DNA from: an uncultured Prevotella sp.
GTDB taxonomy: Bacteria; Bacteroidota; Bacteroidia; Bacteroidales; Bacteroidaceae
Reading direction: 5' to 3'
Assembly (NCBI GenBank): GCA_900315525.1
Contig: OMZO01000026.1
Location: forward strand, 1-54,038
DNA: 54,038 nucleotides
The notes beneath the pieces are model-generated. The model saw nothing but the letters and a program-made list of their open reading frames with translations. It was not told where the DNA came from and did not search any database. This document shows positions 7,718-16,672 of this stretch, in pieces. A program made the position numbers and the translations under genes. Position 1 is the stretch's first letter. The number at the start of each line of letters is the position of its first letter.

Positions 7718-9385
7718 ATGACTAGATTACTACTGACAAGTGTGTTCTTACTGCTGACAGCAGTGATAAATGCACAAAAACTTAACTTAGATGATCTCTA
7801 CCGTCAGGTGGATCAGGAAATCGAACACTTCCCTGAGTATGTTGCCCAATATGAGCAACAGATAGCAGCTACCCGTACCGACTATCAGAAGGCCAAAACC
7901 CAGCAGGAGCGTTATCGCCTGGCCTTGGCGCTCTATGAACAGTACAGGGCCTTCCAGAATGACTCAGCATTGGCCTATCTGAACCGCGCAGAGACACTTG
8001 CCCGTCAGATGAACCAGCCAGCACAGGTTGGTGATATCATCTCCAGGGCGGCTTTCCAGTGTTCTACTGCCGGTCTCTACAACGAGGCACTGGCCTTTCT
8101 CCGTAAGGTCGACAAGACACAACTCGATACCCTCGGACTGGCTCATTACTATATGGCTCAGATGCACGTCTATGGTGAATTGGGCTACTACACTCAGGTC
8201 AGTTCGATGCGCGAGGGCTACTATGAGAAGCAGGCGGCCTATCGTGATTCGCTCTATAACGTCATCGACCATAACAGTCAGGACTACATGATGCAGCGCA
8301 TCCTGGAACTGTTGCCCCAGAAACGCTATCAGGAGGCGACGGATCTCAGTGACCGCTGGCTCAAGGACATGTCGCCTGAATCGCGCGACTACGCCATCGC
8401 CAGTTATTATCGCTACCTGATCATCAACAATCAGATGAATCCCGAACAGGCAGAGTACTGGCTCTGTCAGTCGGCCCTCAGTGATATCCGTCACGCTGTG
8501 ATGGACCAAGCTTCGCTGCTCGCTCTGGCCGAGAAACTCAATGATGAGGGTGAGCTCACTCATAGTTATCACTATATCCGCTTCACATGGGAGTGTAACA
8601 ACCGCTTCAATACCCGTATGCGTAACTGGCAGATTGCGCCTATCCTCAACGTGATCGACAGCAATTATAAGGAACAGCTGGCCCGCAACACTCAGGTGCT
8701 CACGACATCAGTCATCGTGGTGAGTATCCTGGCTGTGATGCTGCTCGGTCTGCTCTTCTTCCTCCATCGTCGTAACAAACAGCTCGATGTGGCTCGGCAG
8801 GCGGTGAGCGACTCCAACGAGAAACTGGCGGCGCTGAACGAGGAACTGAAGAGCACCAACGCCCAACTCTCGGACAAGAACGACGAGTTTGCACTGCTCA
8901 ACTCACAACTCTCGGAGAGCAATCGTGTGAAGGAAGAGTATATCGGCCGATTCATGAGTCTCTGTTCACAGTATATCGACAAGATCGACGACTATCGTAA
9001 GATGGTGAACAAGAAGATGAAGGACAAGGAACTCGACGAACTGTACCGTCTGTCGAAATCGACGGCGCTGAAGGAGAAGGAACTCGACGAGCTTTACGAG
9101 AACTTCGACTCGGTGTTCCTCCATCTGTTCCCCAATTTCGTCGAAGACTTCAATGGACTGTTGCAGCCGGAGATGCGCCTGAAACCTCGCGATGACAACC
9201 GACTGCCGACAGAAATCCGCATCTTCGCCCTGATACGCCTCGGCTTTGAGGACTCGTCGAAGATTGCCGAATTCCTGCACTACTCAGTGAACACCATCTA
9301 CAATTACCGTGCTCGCATCAAGAACGGAGCCATAGGCAACCGTGAGAGCTTCGAGCAGCGCGTCAAGCAGCTTGGACTGATCTAG
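7718..9385 (+). CDS. DUF6377 membrane-bound transcriptional regulator
   Basis: The 555-residue protein has a signal peptide (1-19) and a helical, TPR-like sensor region (about 25-320). A single membrane helix follows at about 328-349, then a coiled coil (about 350-405, rich in E, L, N and S). The cytoplasmic C-terminal part ends in a helix-turn-helix at about 497-540, containing KIAEFLHYSVNTIYNYRARI. This is the standard layout of the Bacteroidota DUF6377 regulators, which are often found beside glycan degradation genes. I infer that the periplasmic part senses an oligosaccharide or a partner protein and that the HTH controls nearby genes, with the GH3 and lyase/GH88 genes as first candidates. 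The stop codon overlaps the convergent LytTR gene by 4 bp (CTAG). A gutted paralogue lies at 1586-2093. Confidence 0.85.
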   Translation: MTRLLLTSVFLLLTAVINAQKLNLDDLYRQVDQEIEHFPEYVAQYEQQIAATRTDYQKAKTQQERYRLALALYEQYRAFQNDSALAYLNRAETLARQMNQPAQVGDIISRAAFQCSTAGLYNEALAFLRKVDKTQLDTLGLAHYYMAQMHVYGELGYYTQVSSMREGYYEKQAAYRDSLYNVIDHNSQDYMMQRILELLPQKRYQEATDLSDRWLKDMSPESRDYAIASYYRYLIINNQMNPEQAEYWLCQSALSDIRHAVMDQASLLALAEKLNDEGELTHSYHYIRFTWECNNRFNTRMRNWQIAPILNVIDSNYKEQLARNTQVLTTSVIVVSILAVMLLGLLFFLHRRNKQLDVARQAVSDSNEKLAALNEELKSTNAQLSDKNDEFALLNSQLSESNRVKEEYIGRFMSLCSQYIDKIDDYRKMVNKKMKDKELDELYRLSKSTALKEKELDELYENFDSVFLHLFPNFVEDFNGLLQPEMRLKPRDDNRLPTEIRIFALIRLGFEDSSKIAEFLHYSVNTIYNYRARIKNGAIGNRESFEQRVKQLGLI

Positions 9386-10140
9386 TTGCCAGGGAAGCGC
9401 GACTGGAGGAACTGGTTGAAGGTCTCCTTGAACGCATCGGTCACGCGGATGATCTCGTCGCCGATGTAGATGCAGTCGTTACGATCGACGCTGCGGATCT
9501 TGTCGAGTGCCACGATATAGGAACGGTGCACGCGCAGGAACTGGTTTGTGGGCAGCATCTCCTCGACACTCTTCATCGTCAGGTGAGTGATGAGCGGTTT
9601 GCGTTCACCCTCCACGTAGAACATCACGTAGTCTTTCATTCCGCAGACATAGAGAATCTTGTCGAGTGCCACCTGACGGTACTCCCCATCCACTTTCAAG
9701 AAGACCGTATTGATCGGTTTGGCAACGTCTTGGTTGACTATGGCTGCAGGCTCTTCGACATGATGCTCCTGACTGCGCCCAAACCACTCGCGGGCTTTCT
9801 CCACGGCGGTGATGAACTTGTTGTAGCGGATGGGCTTCAGCAGGAAGTCGAGTGCACTCACCTCATAACTCTCATAGGCATACTCCTTGAAGGCCGTGGT
9901 GAAGATCACTTTCGTGCCTTCGGGCAACATGTGGGCCAGTTCCATCCCGTTGAGGTCGGGCATCTGGATGTCGAGGAAGAGCAGCTGAGGCCGCTGCTCC
10001 CTGACGGCGTTGATGGCTTCGACGGAGTCGGTGTAGGAACCAAGCAGTTTCAGGTCGGGCGTCTTGATGACGAACGACTCGAGAAGTCTGACTGCCAGCG
10101 GTTCGTCGTCGATGATGATACAGGTGAGTAGAGTATCCAT
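9382..10140 (-). CDS. LytTR-family response regulator
   Basis: This 252-residue regulator has a receiver domain with the acidic pair D11/D12, phospho-acceptor D57 in LLFLDIQMPDLNGMEL and the conserved K of LLKPI. A LytTR DNA-binding domain follows from about residue 148 to the end, recognisable by FLKVDGEYRQVALDKILYV and FLRVHRSYIVALDKI. It is the partner of the kinase encoded 11 bp upstream (10152-11276), and the two form an operon from the promoter at 11284-11315. LytTR proteins bind pairs of short direct repeats upstream of promoters; a candidate site lies at 13878-13909. The gene is convergent with the DUF6377 gene and shares its last 4 bp with it. Confidence 0.92.
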   Translation of the reverse strand: MDTLLTCIIIDDEPLAVRLLESFVIKTPDLKLLGSYTDSVEAINAVREQRPQLLFLDIQMPDLNGMELAHMLPEGTKVIFTTAFKEYAYESYEVSALDFLLKPIRYNKFITAVEKAREWFGRSQEHHVEEPAAIVNQDVAKPINTVFLKVDGEYRQVALDKILYVCGMKDYVMFYVEGERKPLITHLTMKSVEEMLPTNQFLRVHRSYIVALDKIRSVDRNDCIYIGDEIIRVTDAFKETFNQFLQSRFPGN

Positions 10141-10151
10141 GATTTAATCCT

Positions 10152-11276
10152 TTATTCGTTCTTCAGTCTGATGCGCACGTGGTAGATGTCGCCGTCGAGT
10201 GACTGTTCCCACTGGTAGCGGTCGTGATACATCAGTTCGAGTCGGCGTCGGGTGTTCTCGATGCCGATACCTGAGCCGCTGCGGTCGGCATCGCTCTTCG
10301 GGTAGTTGGTGTTGTCGCAGGTGAACACCAGTTGTCCTTCCTGTTGTTCCAGTCGGATGTCGATACGAGAGGAACGACTGCTGCTCAGTCCGTGCTTGAA
10401 GGCGTTCTCGATGAGCGAGATGAAAAGCAATGGGGCAATCTCAGACTGACCGTTAATGATGTCCCATTGTGCGTTGACCACGGCCTTGTCGTTGCACCGC
10501 AGTTTCATCAGGGCGATATAGTTCTCCATGAACTCCACCTCGCCCTGTATGGGCACCAAGGATTTGTTGGTCTCGTACATCGCATAGCGCAGCAGATCAC
10601 TCAACTGGGCGATGGCGTCCTGTGCGGCATCGGGGTCTATCTGTGTGAGACTCGAGATGTTGTTCAGCGTGTTGAAGAGGAAGTGGGGGTTGATCTGGTT
10701 CTTCAGCCAGGCGAGCTCAGCCTCTGTGTGCTTGGCCTGTTCGTCCTTCAGTTGCTGACGTATCTGACGGGTGCGGATGAAGTGTCGGATGCCAATGGCA
10801 ATCGCTGCCACGATGCAGTTGAGCAGGAAGAACATAAACATACCGGAGAAAAAGCCGATCCACATGTTGGTAGTCATTTCCGGCATGTTGGGGATGCTGT
10901 TGCGATGCCACCATATCATGAAGAACTTGCTGTTGAACAATGGAATCGCTATCAGGTTGCACAGGGCGAAGATCAGGTAGCGCATCCGGGTGCTCAGTTT
11001 GTTGTAGAGGCGGAAAACACGGGCTTCCTTTTCATCCGTGAAGAACAGGATAGGGCCGAACACGTAGAAGTTCACGAAATAGATCAGGAACGGCGACAGT
11101 AGCAGGTCAAACACGACATTGAATGAAGTCCTGGCGGCTTCTGCGTTCTGCGTGCTGAGCCATGTCGCCATGGGGAGGGCCAAGATGATGATGGCCCACA
11201 CGGCAATCTGCACCAGCCACAGCGAAAGGTGTCTTCCCCCCATTGCCTCATAAAGATCTTTCAAGAATTCCTTCAT
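10152..11276 (-). CDS. LytS/YehU-type sensor histidine kinase
   Basis: The 374-residue inner-membrane kinase has four predicted membrane helices (about 16-40, 52-79, 98-118 and 138-163) and almost no periplasmic sensor loop. A short coiled coil leads into the His_kinase domain (PF06580) with NQINPHFLFNTLNN, H198 being the phosphorylated histidine. A divergent ATP-binding part follows, with LISLIENAFKHG as the N box and GSGIGIENTRRRLELMY as the G box. It would phosphorylate the LytTR regulator encoded directly downstream. A paralogous kinase is encoded at 18659-19687. The stimulus is unknown; the membrane-embedded layout suggests it senses envelope or lipid state. Confidence 0.92.
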   Translation of the reverse strand: MKEFLKDLYEAMGGRHLSLWLVQIAVWAIIILALPMATWLSTQNAEAARTSFNVVFDLLLSPFLIYFVNFYVFGPILFFTDEKEARVFRLYNKLSTRMRYLIFALCNLIAIPLFNSKFFMIWWHRNSIPNMPEMTTNMWIGFFSGMFMFFLLNCIVAAIAIGIRHFIRTRQIRQQLKDEQAKHTEAELAWLKNQINPHFLFNTLNNISSLTQIDPDAAQDAIAQLSDLLRYAMYETNKSLVPIQGEVEFMENYIALMKLRCNDKAVVNAQWDIINGQSEIAPLLFISLIENAFKHGLSSSRSSRIDIRLEQQEGQLVFTCDNTNYPKSDADRSGSGIGIENTRRRLELMYHDRYQWEQSLDGDIYHVRIRLKNE

Positions 11277-11283
11277 ACGACTG

Positions 11284-11315
11284 CAAAATTACGAATTAAC
11301 GGATAAACTACCAAA
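11284..11315 (-). promoter_or_regulatory. Promoter of the kinase/regulator operon
   Basis: On the minus strand TTTG (complement of 11312-11315) and TAATTTTG (complement of 11284-11291) are exactly 20 bp apart. The -7 box lies 7 bp before the kinase ATG, so the leader must be very short. Confidence 0.7.
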
Positions 11316-11329
11316 TATTTCTCGGATTT

Positions 11330-13789
11330 TTACTGCACATTGCCTACGCTGTTGATCATCTCGCCCTGTGACTGTTGCTCGATGTAGTCGTTCTGAATGC
11401 GGCTGGTGTGCTGCTGAGCCTGGCGCTTGGAGTTACCGAAGGTGTAGCTGACGGTGAAGGTGAAGCCGTAGAGAGGCACTTTGGTCAGTGTGTGCGAGGT
11501 GAAGTCCTTGCCTTGGCTGTGACTCTCGATATTGATGTTACCACCCTTGTTGAGTCCCATCATACCCATCAGACTGAGGTTGAGCTTGTCTTTGAGCAGC
11601 GATTTCGAGATGTTGGCGGTGATGAGGTTGAAACCACCGCTCCAGCCCTGCAGCGTGTAGTTCTTGGTTGATGTCATAGCATAGACGCTCAACTTGAAGT
11701 CGGCAGGGAGTGTCTGCTGCAGACCGATCATGGCATTGGCGCTCCAGCCGCTGTTGCTTTGTGAGAGGGTGTTGCTGCGCAAGTCGGTGTAGTTCAGGGC
11801 GCCATTCAGGAAGAGACGGGTGTTCTTGGCAGCGAGCCAGTTCACGTAGCCGTTCAGTCCAGTCTGGTGACGTCTCACGATGTTGCCATAGGTTGTGTTC
11901 AGCAGGTTCTGCGCATCGTAGAAGCTGTACTGCTCGATGGCATTGTCGGTGAAGTTATGGTGCAAGTTGAGGTTCAGCATCAGTTTCGGTGTGAACATAT
12001 TATAGACCAGAGCGAGGTTGTGGTTCTTCTCCACGTCGAGGTCGGTGTTACCGTAGGTGCGTGTCGTCGGGTTGGTCTTGTCCACATACGGGTTCAGATA
12101 GGTGATACCCGGTCGTGAGATACGCATGTTATAGGTGAGTCCCAGATTGCTGCCTTGTCCGATGGTGTATTGCAGGCTGGCCGATGGAACGAGACTGCCG
12201 TAGTTTTTCTTGAAGTCGTCACCGTTGCCGAGGTGATATTCTACGTTCTGCCATGTCTGTTCGTAGCGCAGGCCTGCCTTGGCGCCTATCTTTCCAAAGT
12301 TGCCAGCATACTCGCCGTAACCAGCCAAGATGGAGTTCTTGTATTCGTAGTCCATGCTTGATGTCGGGTCGTAGACACCCTTCTTGTAGTACTTCGCGTC
12401 GCTGGTGGCATTGCGCAGTTGCAGTTTGGTGCCGAAGTTCAACGTCTGTCCTGTGGCGATGGGCATGGTGTAGTCGATCTGGAAGGTGTGGTCGGTGGTC
12501 TTCTCCTTGTTCTCTGAGTAGCGGTTCGTCAAGTCGATGATCGACGATGTCGTGTTGAAGATATTGTCCGACTTCACGGTCGATGGACTGTAGTTCAGCT
12601 GGTAGGTGAGTGCCAGCGACTGCGTGTGTTCTTTGTTGAAGAAACGCTGGTAGTCGATGCTGCCACTGAAAGACGTACGCGAGTTACGCATGTCGGTGCT
12701 GCTGCCGTAGCTGAACCCCTTGCCGTAGCTGCCGCCGCCCATCGTGGTGGTTGAGTTGCCATCGCTCTTGATGTTCAGACTGTTGATGGAGGCCGTGACG
12801 TTGAGGGCACTGACAGAGTCAATCTGGTAGCCGAGGGTGAGGTTACCCATGGTGAAGGGGATGGTCACCTTGTTGGATGAGGTCATCAGCTGACTGGTGC
12901 CGTTTGGATTGTTCTGTGTGATCTCCATCTCCGTGTCGGTGGTGCCGGGCTTGCTGTAGGTCGTCATCACATTGGCGCTGTAAGAGAGCTTGCCCTGCTG
13001 TCCGCTGATGAATGCACCGCCGCTGATGCTCTTGTTACCACCTGAGGCACGCACCGTACCGTTGTAGCCGTTCATGCTCTGTGCAGCCTGCGGGTTTTGC
13101 TTGTTCATGATGATGTTCAATACGCCGCCAGCACCCTCTGCATCGTATTTCGCACCAGGGTTGGTAACCACTTCGATGCTCTTCACAGCTGTGGCTGGCA
13201 TGCTCTTGAACACCATCGACGGATTGCTGTTGAACATCACGTTGGGCATACCATCGACATAGACCTTGAAGGAAGACGAACCGTTGACGGTGATGTTGTC
13301 CTGTCCATCGACGGTCACCATCGGCACTTTGCGCAGCATGTCGAGTACGGTGTTCGACTTGGCATCCTCATCTTCTGCCACGTTGTAACTCATCTTATCG
13401 ACATCCATCTTCACCAGAGGCTTCTGGGCGACGATCTCCACGCCTTTCAGCATCGTGGCATTCTCCTTGATCAACAGTGTGCCGAGGTCGAGTGTGCCCT
13501 GATTGTTGAGGGTGATGGTCTGTTTCAGGTCTTCCTTGCCGACACTGCTGAACACGATGTCGTAGCGGCCCTTGCCCTTTACCTGTTGGCTGAAGGAACC
13601 GTCCTCCTTGGTGAGGAACATAGCGATGGGCTTGTCGGTCTTGCCGTGCTTGAATACGCGGACGGTGGCGAAGGGCTCTGCCTCGCCAAGGTTCTCGTCT
13701 GTCAATACGCCCTTGACGGTGGTCTGGGCTGTCATCACTGCTGAGATCATCAGCAGCATCATCACGAAAAGTACTCTGAACTGTTTCAT
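11330..13789 (-). CDS. Outer-membrane beta-barrel receptor, TonB-dependent-receptor-like
   Basis: The 819-residue protein has a signal peptide (about 1-21), a carboxypeptidase-regulatory-like Ig fold (about 22-110), a plug domain (about 125-235) and a large outer-membrane beta-barrel of the OMP_b-brl_3 type (PF14905). The plug shows NTVLDMLRKVPMVTVDG and KSIEVVTNPGAKYDAEG, which are typical of this class. Such proteins are receptors or transporters of unknown ligand and are often controlled by a neighbouring two-component system. It is transcribed alone from a strong promoter at 13839-13870, divergent from the efflux operon. Between the two promoters lie direct repeats resembling LytTR sites. 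I infer control by one or both of the adjacent LytTR regulators. There is no SusD-like partner, so it is not a classical SusC. Confidence 0.85.
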   Translation of the reverse strand: MKQFRVLFVMMLLMISAVMTAQTTVKGVLTDENLGEAEPFATVRVFKHGKTDKPIAMFLTKEDGSFSQQVKGKGRYDIVFSSVGKEDLKQTITLNNQGTLDLGTLLIKENATMLKGVEIVAQKPLVKMDVDKMSYNVAEDEDAKSNTVLDMLRKVPMVTVDGQDNITVNGSSSFKVYVDGMPNVMFNSNPSMVFKSMPATAVKSIEVVTNPGAKYDAEGAGGVLNIIMNKQNPQAAQSMNGYNGTVRASGGNKSISGGAFISGQQGKLSYSANVMTTYSKPGTTDTEMEITQNNPNGTSQLMTSSNKVTIPFTMGNLTLGYQIDSVSALNVTASINSLNIKSDGNSTTTMGGGSYGKGFSYGSSTDMRNSRTSFSGSIDYQRFFNKEHTQSLALTYQLNYSPSTVKSDNIFNTTSSIIDLTNRYSENKEKTTDHTFQIDYTMPIATGQTLNFGTKLQLRNATSDAKYYKKGVYDPTSSMDYEYKNSILAGYGEYAGNFGKIGAKAGLRYEQTWQNVEYHLGNGDDFKKNYGSLVPSASLQYTIGQGSNLGLTYNMRISRPGITYLNPYVDKTNPTTRTYGNTDLDVEKNHNLALVYNMFTPKLMLNLNLHHNFTDNAIEQYSFYDAQNLLNTTYGNIVRRHQTGLNGYVNWLAAKNTRLFLNGALNYTDLRSNTLSQSNSGWSANAMIGLQQTLPADFKLSVYAMTSTKNYTLQGWSGGFNLITANISKSLLKDKLNLSLMGMMGLNKGGNINIESHSQGKDFTSHTLTKVPLYGFTFTVSYTFGNSKRQAQQHTSRIQNDYIEQQSQGEMINSVGNVQ

Positions 13790-13838
13790 ATCCTATTTTG
13801 TTTTTTATTGTTTGCTTGTTGCGATTGAATTTCGACTG

Positions 13839-13870
13839 CAAAGGTAAGGTGAAAAGAAGGCGGTTGCAAA
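13839..13870 (-). promoter_or_regulatory. Promoter of the outer-membrane receptor gene
   Basis: On the minus strand TTTG (complement of 13867-13870) and TACCTTTG (complement of 13839-13846) are 20 bp apart. The start codon is 49 bp downstream of the -7 box. Confidence 0.75.
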
Positions 13871-13877
13871 TGCCTTT

Positions 13878-13909
13878 CGACGACTTGCGGGGATTTTTTC
13901 GACGAGTTG
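13878..13909. promoter_or_regulatory. Candidate LytTR operator: direct repeats 22 bp apart
   Basis: CGACGACTTG (13878-13887) recurs as CGACGAGTTG (13900-13909), 9 of 10 bases identical and 22 bp apart, just upstream of the receptor's -33 element. A weaker third copy, CGAAGAATTG, is at 13955-13964. LytTR regulators typically bind two 9-10 bp direct repeats about two helical turns apart, placed directly upstream of the promoter they activate. Two LytTR genes flank this region. Confidence 0.5.
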
Positions 13910-13922
13910 TGATGCGGGGAGT

Positions 13923-13940
13923 TGTTAATGGGGTTTAACA
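13923..13940. repeat. Inverted repeat in the divergent promoter region
   Basis: TGTTAA (13923-13928) and TTAACA (13935-13940) form an inverted repeat with a 6-bp spacer, and TTGTTAA recurs at 13966-13972. It lies between the divergent promoters and could bind a dimeric regulator. Confidence 0.3.
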
Positions 13941-14028
13941 GTCGGTAGATTTGTCGAAGAATTGGTTGTTAAGTTCTACTAACTGGCAGATATTGTCTAT
14001 TTCGTTTCTGTTTTGTCGATAAAAGCCG

Positions 14029-14036
14029 TACCTTTG
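14029..14036 (+). promoter_or_regulatory. -7 element of the efflux operon
   Basis: TACCTTTG followed by CCG matches the consensus and stands 27 bp before the tolC-like start codon. There is no TTG at the -33 position, which fits an activator-dependent promoter. Confidence 0.6.
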
Positions 14037-14063
14037 CCGACGAAATCCAACAAAACAACGAAT

Positions 14064-15434
14064 ATGAGAAAAGCATTATTAATATTAATAGGTGGGATGC
14101 TGCTGGCAACATCGACAGCATCCGCACAAGACCTGCAGGCCGACGGACAGCCCGCCAAAACGAGACTATGGACCCTGCAGGCGTGTATCGACTATGCGCT
14201 GGAGAACAATATCTCGCTTCAGAAGTCGAAGTTACAGAAACAGAGTGCGACGGAAGACCTAAAGGGAGCCAAAGGCGCCCTGTTGCCGACGGTGAACGCA
14301 TCTACCAACCAGAGTCTTGGTTATCAGCCCTGGAAGGATAGTGGTATCTCGACGGTGACCAATGGTACGGTGAACACCAAGGTCGATAAGACCTCCTATA
14401 ACGGTTCTTATTCGCTGAGTGGCCAGTGGACCGTCTGGAACGGTAACCGCAACCATAACACCGTGAAACTCGACAAAATGTTAGAGCAGGAGGCAGACCT
14501 CACTGTGCAGGAGACCGCCAACACCATCCAGGAGCGCATTGCCCAGCTCTATGCCCAGATACTCTATCTGGCGGAGAGCGTGAAGGTGAACGAGCAGATG
14601 CTGGAGACGAGTCGTAAGAACGAAGAGCGCGGACAGGAGATGTTCAACGTGGGAAAGATGTCGAAAGCCGACTTGGCTCAACTCTCTGCTGAGCGTGCCG
14701 AGGATGAATATGCCATCGTGCAGGCCAAGGGCCAATTGGCCGAGACCAAACTCGACCTGAAACAGTTGTTGGAGATAACCGATGAGGAGGACTTCGATGT
14801 GGCCATCCCTGATGTCAGCGACAGCGAGATCCTGGCAGAGATCCCCTCGTTGCAGTCGGTTTATGAGGAAGCCCTTGTCGGGCGTCCTGAGATTGAGCGC
14901 CTCCAGTTGGCCATCGAACGTACGGGTGTAAGTGTGTCTATCGCCAAGGCAGGCTGGATGCCCACTGTGAATCTGACTGGCGGAGTGACCACCTCGTCCA
15001 ACTCACTGAGTTCAAACGGGTGGGGGACACAAGTCAAGACCAATCTCAACTCGTCGCTCGGTCTGGGTGTCACAGTACCCATCTACGACGGACGTGCAAC
15101 CAAGACTGCGGTCAACAAGGCCAAGATCAATCAGCAGCAGGCACGACTCTCCCTGCAGGACCGACAGAAGACGCTCTATGCCGACATTCAGGACTACTGG
15201 GTGACCGCGTTGACCAATCAGGAGAAGTACAAGGCCGCCTCCACCAGTGTGGAGAGTGCACAGCTGAGCTATGACCTGTTGTCTGAGCAGTTCCGTCTGG
15301 GGCTGAAGAATATCGTGGAGCTGATGACAGGTAAGGACAAACTGGCTTCGGCCCAACAGAACCAGTTGCAGTCGAAGTATCTGGCGCTCTATAACCAGCA
15401 GATGCTGAAGTTCTACCAGAGTGGCCAGATCTGA
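14064..15434 (+). CDS. TolC-family outer-membrane efflux protein
   Basis: The 456-residue protein starts with a signal peptide (MRKALLILIGGMLLATSTASAQ) and shows the duplicated helical pattern of outer-membrane efflux proteins. WTLQACIDYALENNISLQKSK opens the first repeat, and LSYDLLSEQFRLGLKNIVELM belongs to the end of the second. It would form the trimeric outer-membrane channel of a tripartite exporter with the MacA- and MacB-like proteins encoded next. An upstream in-frame ATG (14013) lies before the -7 box and cannot be on the transcript, hence the start at 14064. The adaptor gene begins 36 bp downstream. Confidence 0.92.
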   Translation: MRKALLILIGGMLLATSTASAQDLQADGQPAKTRLWTLQACIDYALENNISLQKSKLQKQSATEDLKGAKGALLPTVNASTNQSLGYQPWKDSGISTVTNGTVNTKVDKTSYNGSYSLSGQWTVWNGNRNHNTVKLDKMLEQEADLTVQETANTIQERIAQLYAQILYLAESVKVNEQMLETSRKNEERGQEMFNVGKMSKADLAQLSAERAEDEYAIVQAKGQLAETKLDLKQLLEITDEEDFDVAIPDVSDSEILAEIPSLQSVYEEALVGRPEIERLQLAIERTGVSVSIAKAGWMPTVNLTGGVTTSSNSLSSNGWGTQVKTNLNSSLGLGVTVPIYDGRATKTAVNKAKINQQQARLSLQDRQKTLYADIQDYWVTALTNQEKYKAASTSVESAQLSYDLLSEQFRLGLKNIVELMTGKDKLASAQQNQLQSKYLALYNQQMLKFYQSGQI

Positions 15435-15470
15435 TTGGAAGGTAACAGAAAAATCAAAAAGAATCAAGAT

Positions 15471-16670
15471 ATGAATAAGATTGGAAAGAAAGGCTGGATA
15501 GGCATTGGTGTGGTGGCCGTGCTTATCATCGCATGGTTCCTCCTGAAGGGCGGAAAGAAAGAAGAGAAAGTGTCGTTCGAAACAGCGAAGGTGGAGAAGA
15601 AGAGTATTCACACCTCCATTACCGCCACAGGTACCATCGAACCAGTGACGAGCGTTACCGTCGGTACGCAGGTGTCGGGTATCGTGGCAAAACTCTATGT
15701 CGATTACAATAGCATCGTCAAGAAGGGGCAGGTGATTGCCGAACTGGACAAGACCAACCTGATCAGTGAGTTGAATACGGCCAAGGCCAATCTGGCCAGC
15801 TCGCAGAGCACAGCCACCTATCAGCAGGCCAACTACAATCGCTACAAGACGCTCTATGACAAGGGCCTGGTGAGTGCCGACGAATTTGAGAATGCCCAGC
15901 TCTCTTATCAGAAAGCCCGCGAAGATGTGAATGCCAAGCGGGAGAGTGTGCGTAAGGCAGAGACCAACCTCGGCTATGCCACCATCACTTCGCCTATCGA
16001 CGGTGTGGTGCTCTCCAAATCAGTAGAGGAAGGTCAGACGGTGGCCGCTTCGTTTAATACGCCCGAACTCTTCAAGATTGCCCAGGACCTGACTGATATG
16101 CGCGTGATTGCCGATATCGACGAGGCCGACATCGGTGGTGTGAAGGAAGGTCAGCGTGTCAGTTTCACCGTAGATGCCTTCCCCGACGACCATTTCGAGG
16201 GACGCGTGACTCAGGTGCGCCAGCAGGCAACGACAGAGAGCAATGTCGTGACCTACGAGGTCGTGATCTCGGCTCCTAACGAGGATCTGAAGCTGATGCC
16301 GGGTCTGACCGCCAGCGTGACCATCTATACGATGGAGAAGAACGATGTTCTGGTGGTGCCCTCCAAGGCTCTGCGCTTCATGCCCAACCAAGCCTTCCTG
16401 GAGAAGGACCAGACCATTGCCGACGTTGAGGCCGACCATAAGTTGTGGACGATGGAAGGCAACACCTTCAAGGCCCACAAGGTGGAGATTGGCACCTCTA
16501 ACGGTGTGCTGACAGAGATTACGGGTGGTGTCGTTGCCGGTACTGTCGTGCTCTCCGACTTCAATGTGTCCTCAGCAGGCGACGGAGAACAGCAGGAACA
16601 GGCCAGCAATCCCTTCATGCCGCGCCCGAGGGGAAACAACAGGAACGGAAATAACCAACAGAAGAAATAA
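15471..16670 (+). CDS. macA: MacA-like periplasmic adaptor (RND/ABC membrane fusion protein)
   Basis: The 399-residue adaptor has an N-terminal membrane anchor (about 9-28) followed by a barrel-sandwich domain split by a helical hairpin. ITATGTIEPVTSVTVGTQVSG and YATITSPIDGVVLSKSVEEGQTV are the two lipoyl half-motifs, and the hairpin spans about 100-160. A beta-barrel and membrane-proximal domain follow, then an N/Q/R-rich tail. It links the MacB-type transporter in the inner membrane to the TolC-like channel. An in-frame TTG directly after the tolC stop would give a 12-residue-longer product, but the ATG at 15471 gives the normal anchor. It ends 2 bp before the ATPase gene. Confidence 0.9.
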   Translation: MNKIGKKGWIGIGVVAVLIIAWFLLKGGKKEEKVSFETAKVEKKSIHTSITATGTIEPVTSVTVGTQVSGIVAKLYVDYNSIVKKGQVIAELDKTNLISELNTAKANLASSQSTATYQQANYNRYKTLYDKGLVSADEFENAQLSYQKAREDVNAKRESVRKAETNLGYATITSPIDGVVLSKSVEEGQTVAASFNTPELFKIAQDLTDMRVIADIDEADIGGVKEGQRVSFTVDAFPDDHFEGRVTQVRQQATTESNVVTYEVVISAPNEDLKLMPGLTASVTIYTMEKNDVLVVPSKALRFMPNQAFLEKDQTIADVEADHKLWTMEGNTFKAHKVEIGTSNGVLTEITGGVVAGTVVLSDFNVSSAGDGEQQEQASNPFMPRPRGNNRNGNNQQKK

Positions 16671-16672
16671 CG

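Noticed and set aside
7964-8572. 202-codon minus-strand frame opposite the DUF6377 gene (and similar long antisense frames in 5901-6788, 37233-38357, 47783-48559)
   Set aside because: They lie antisense to well-conserved genes and arise from the codon bias of the sense strand; no family motifs are seen.
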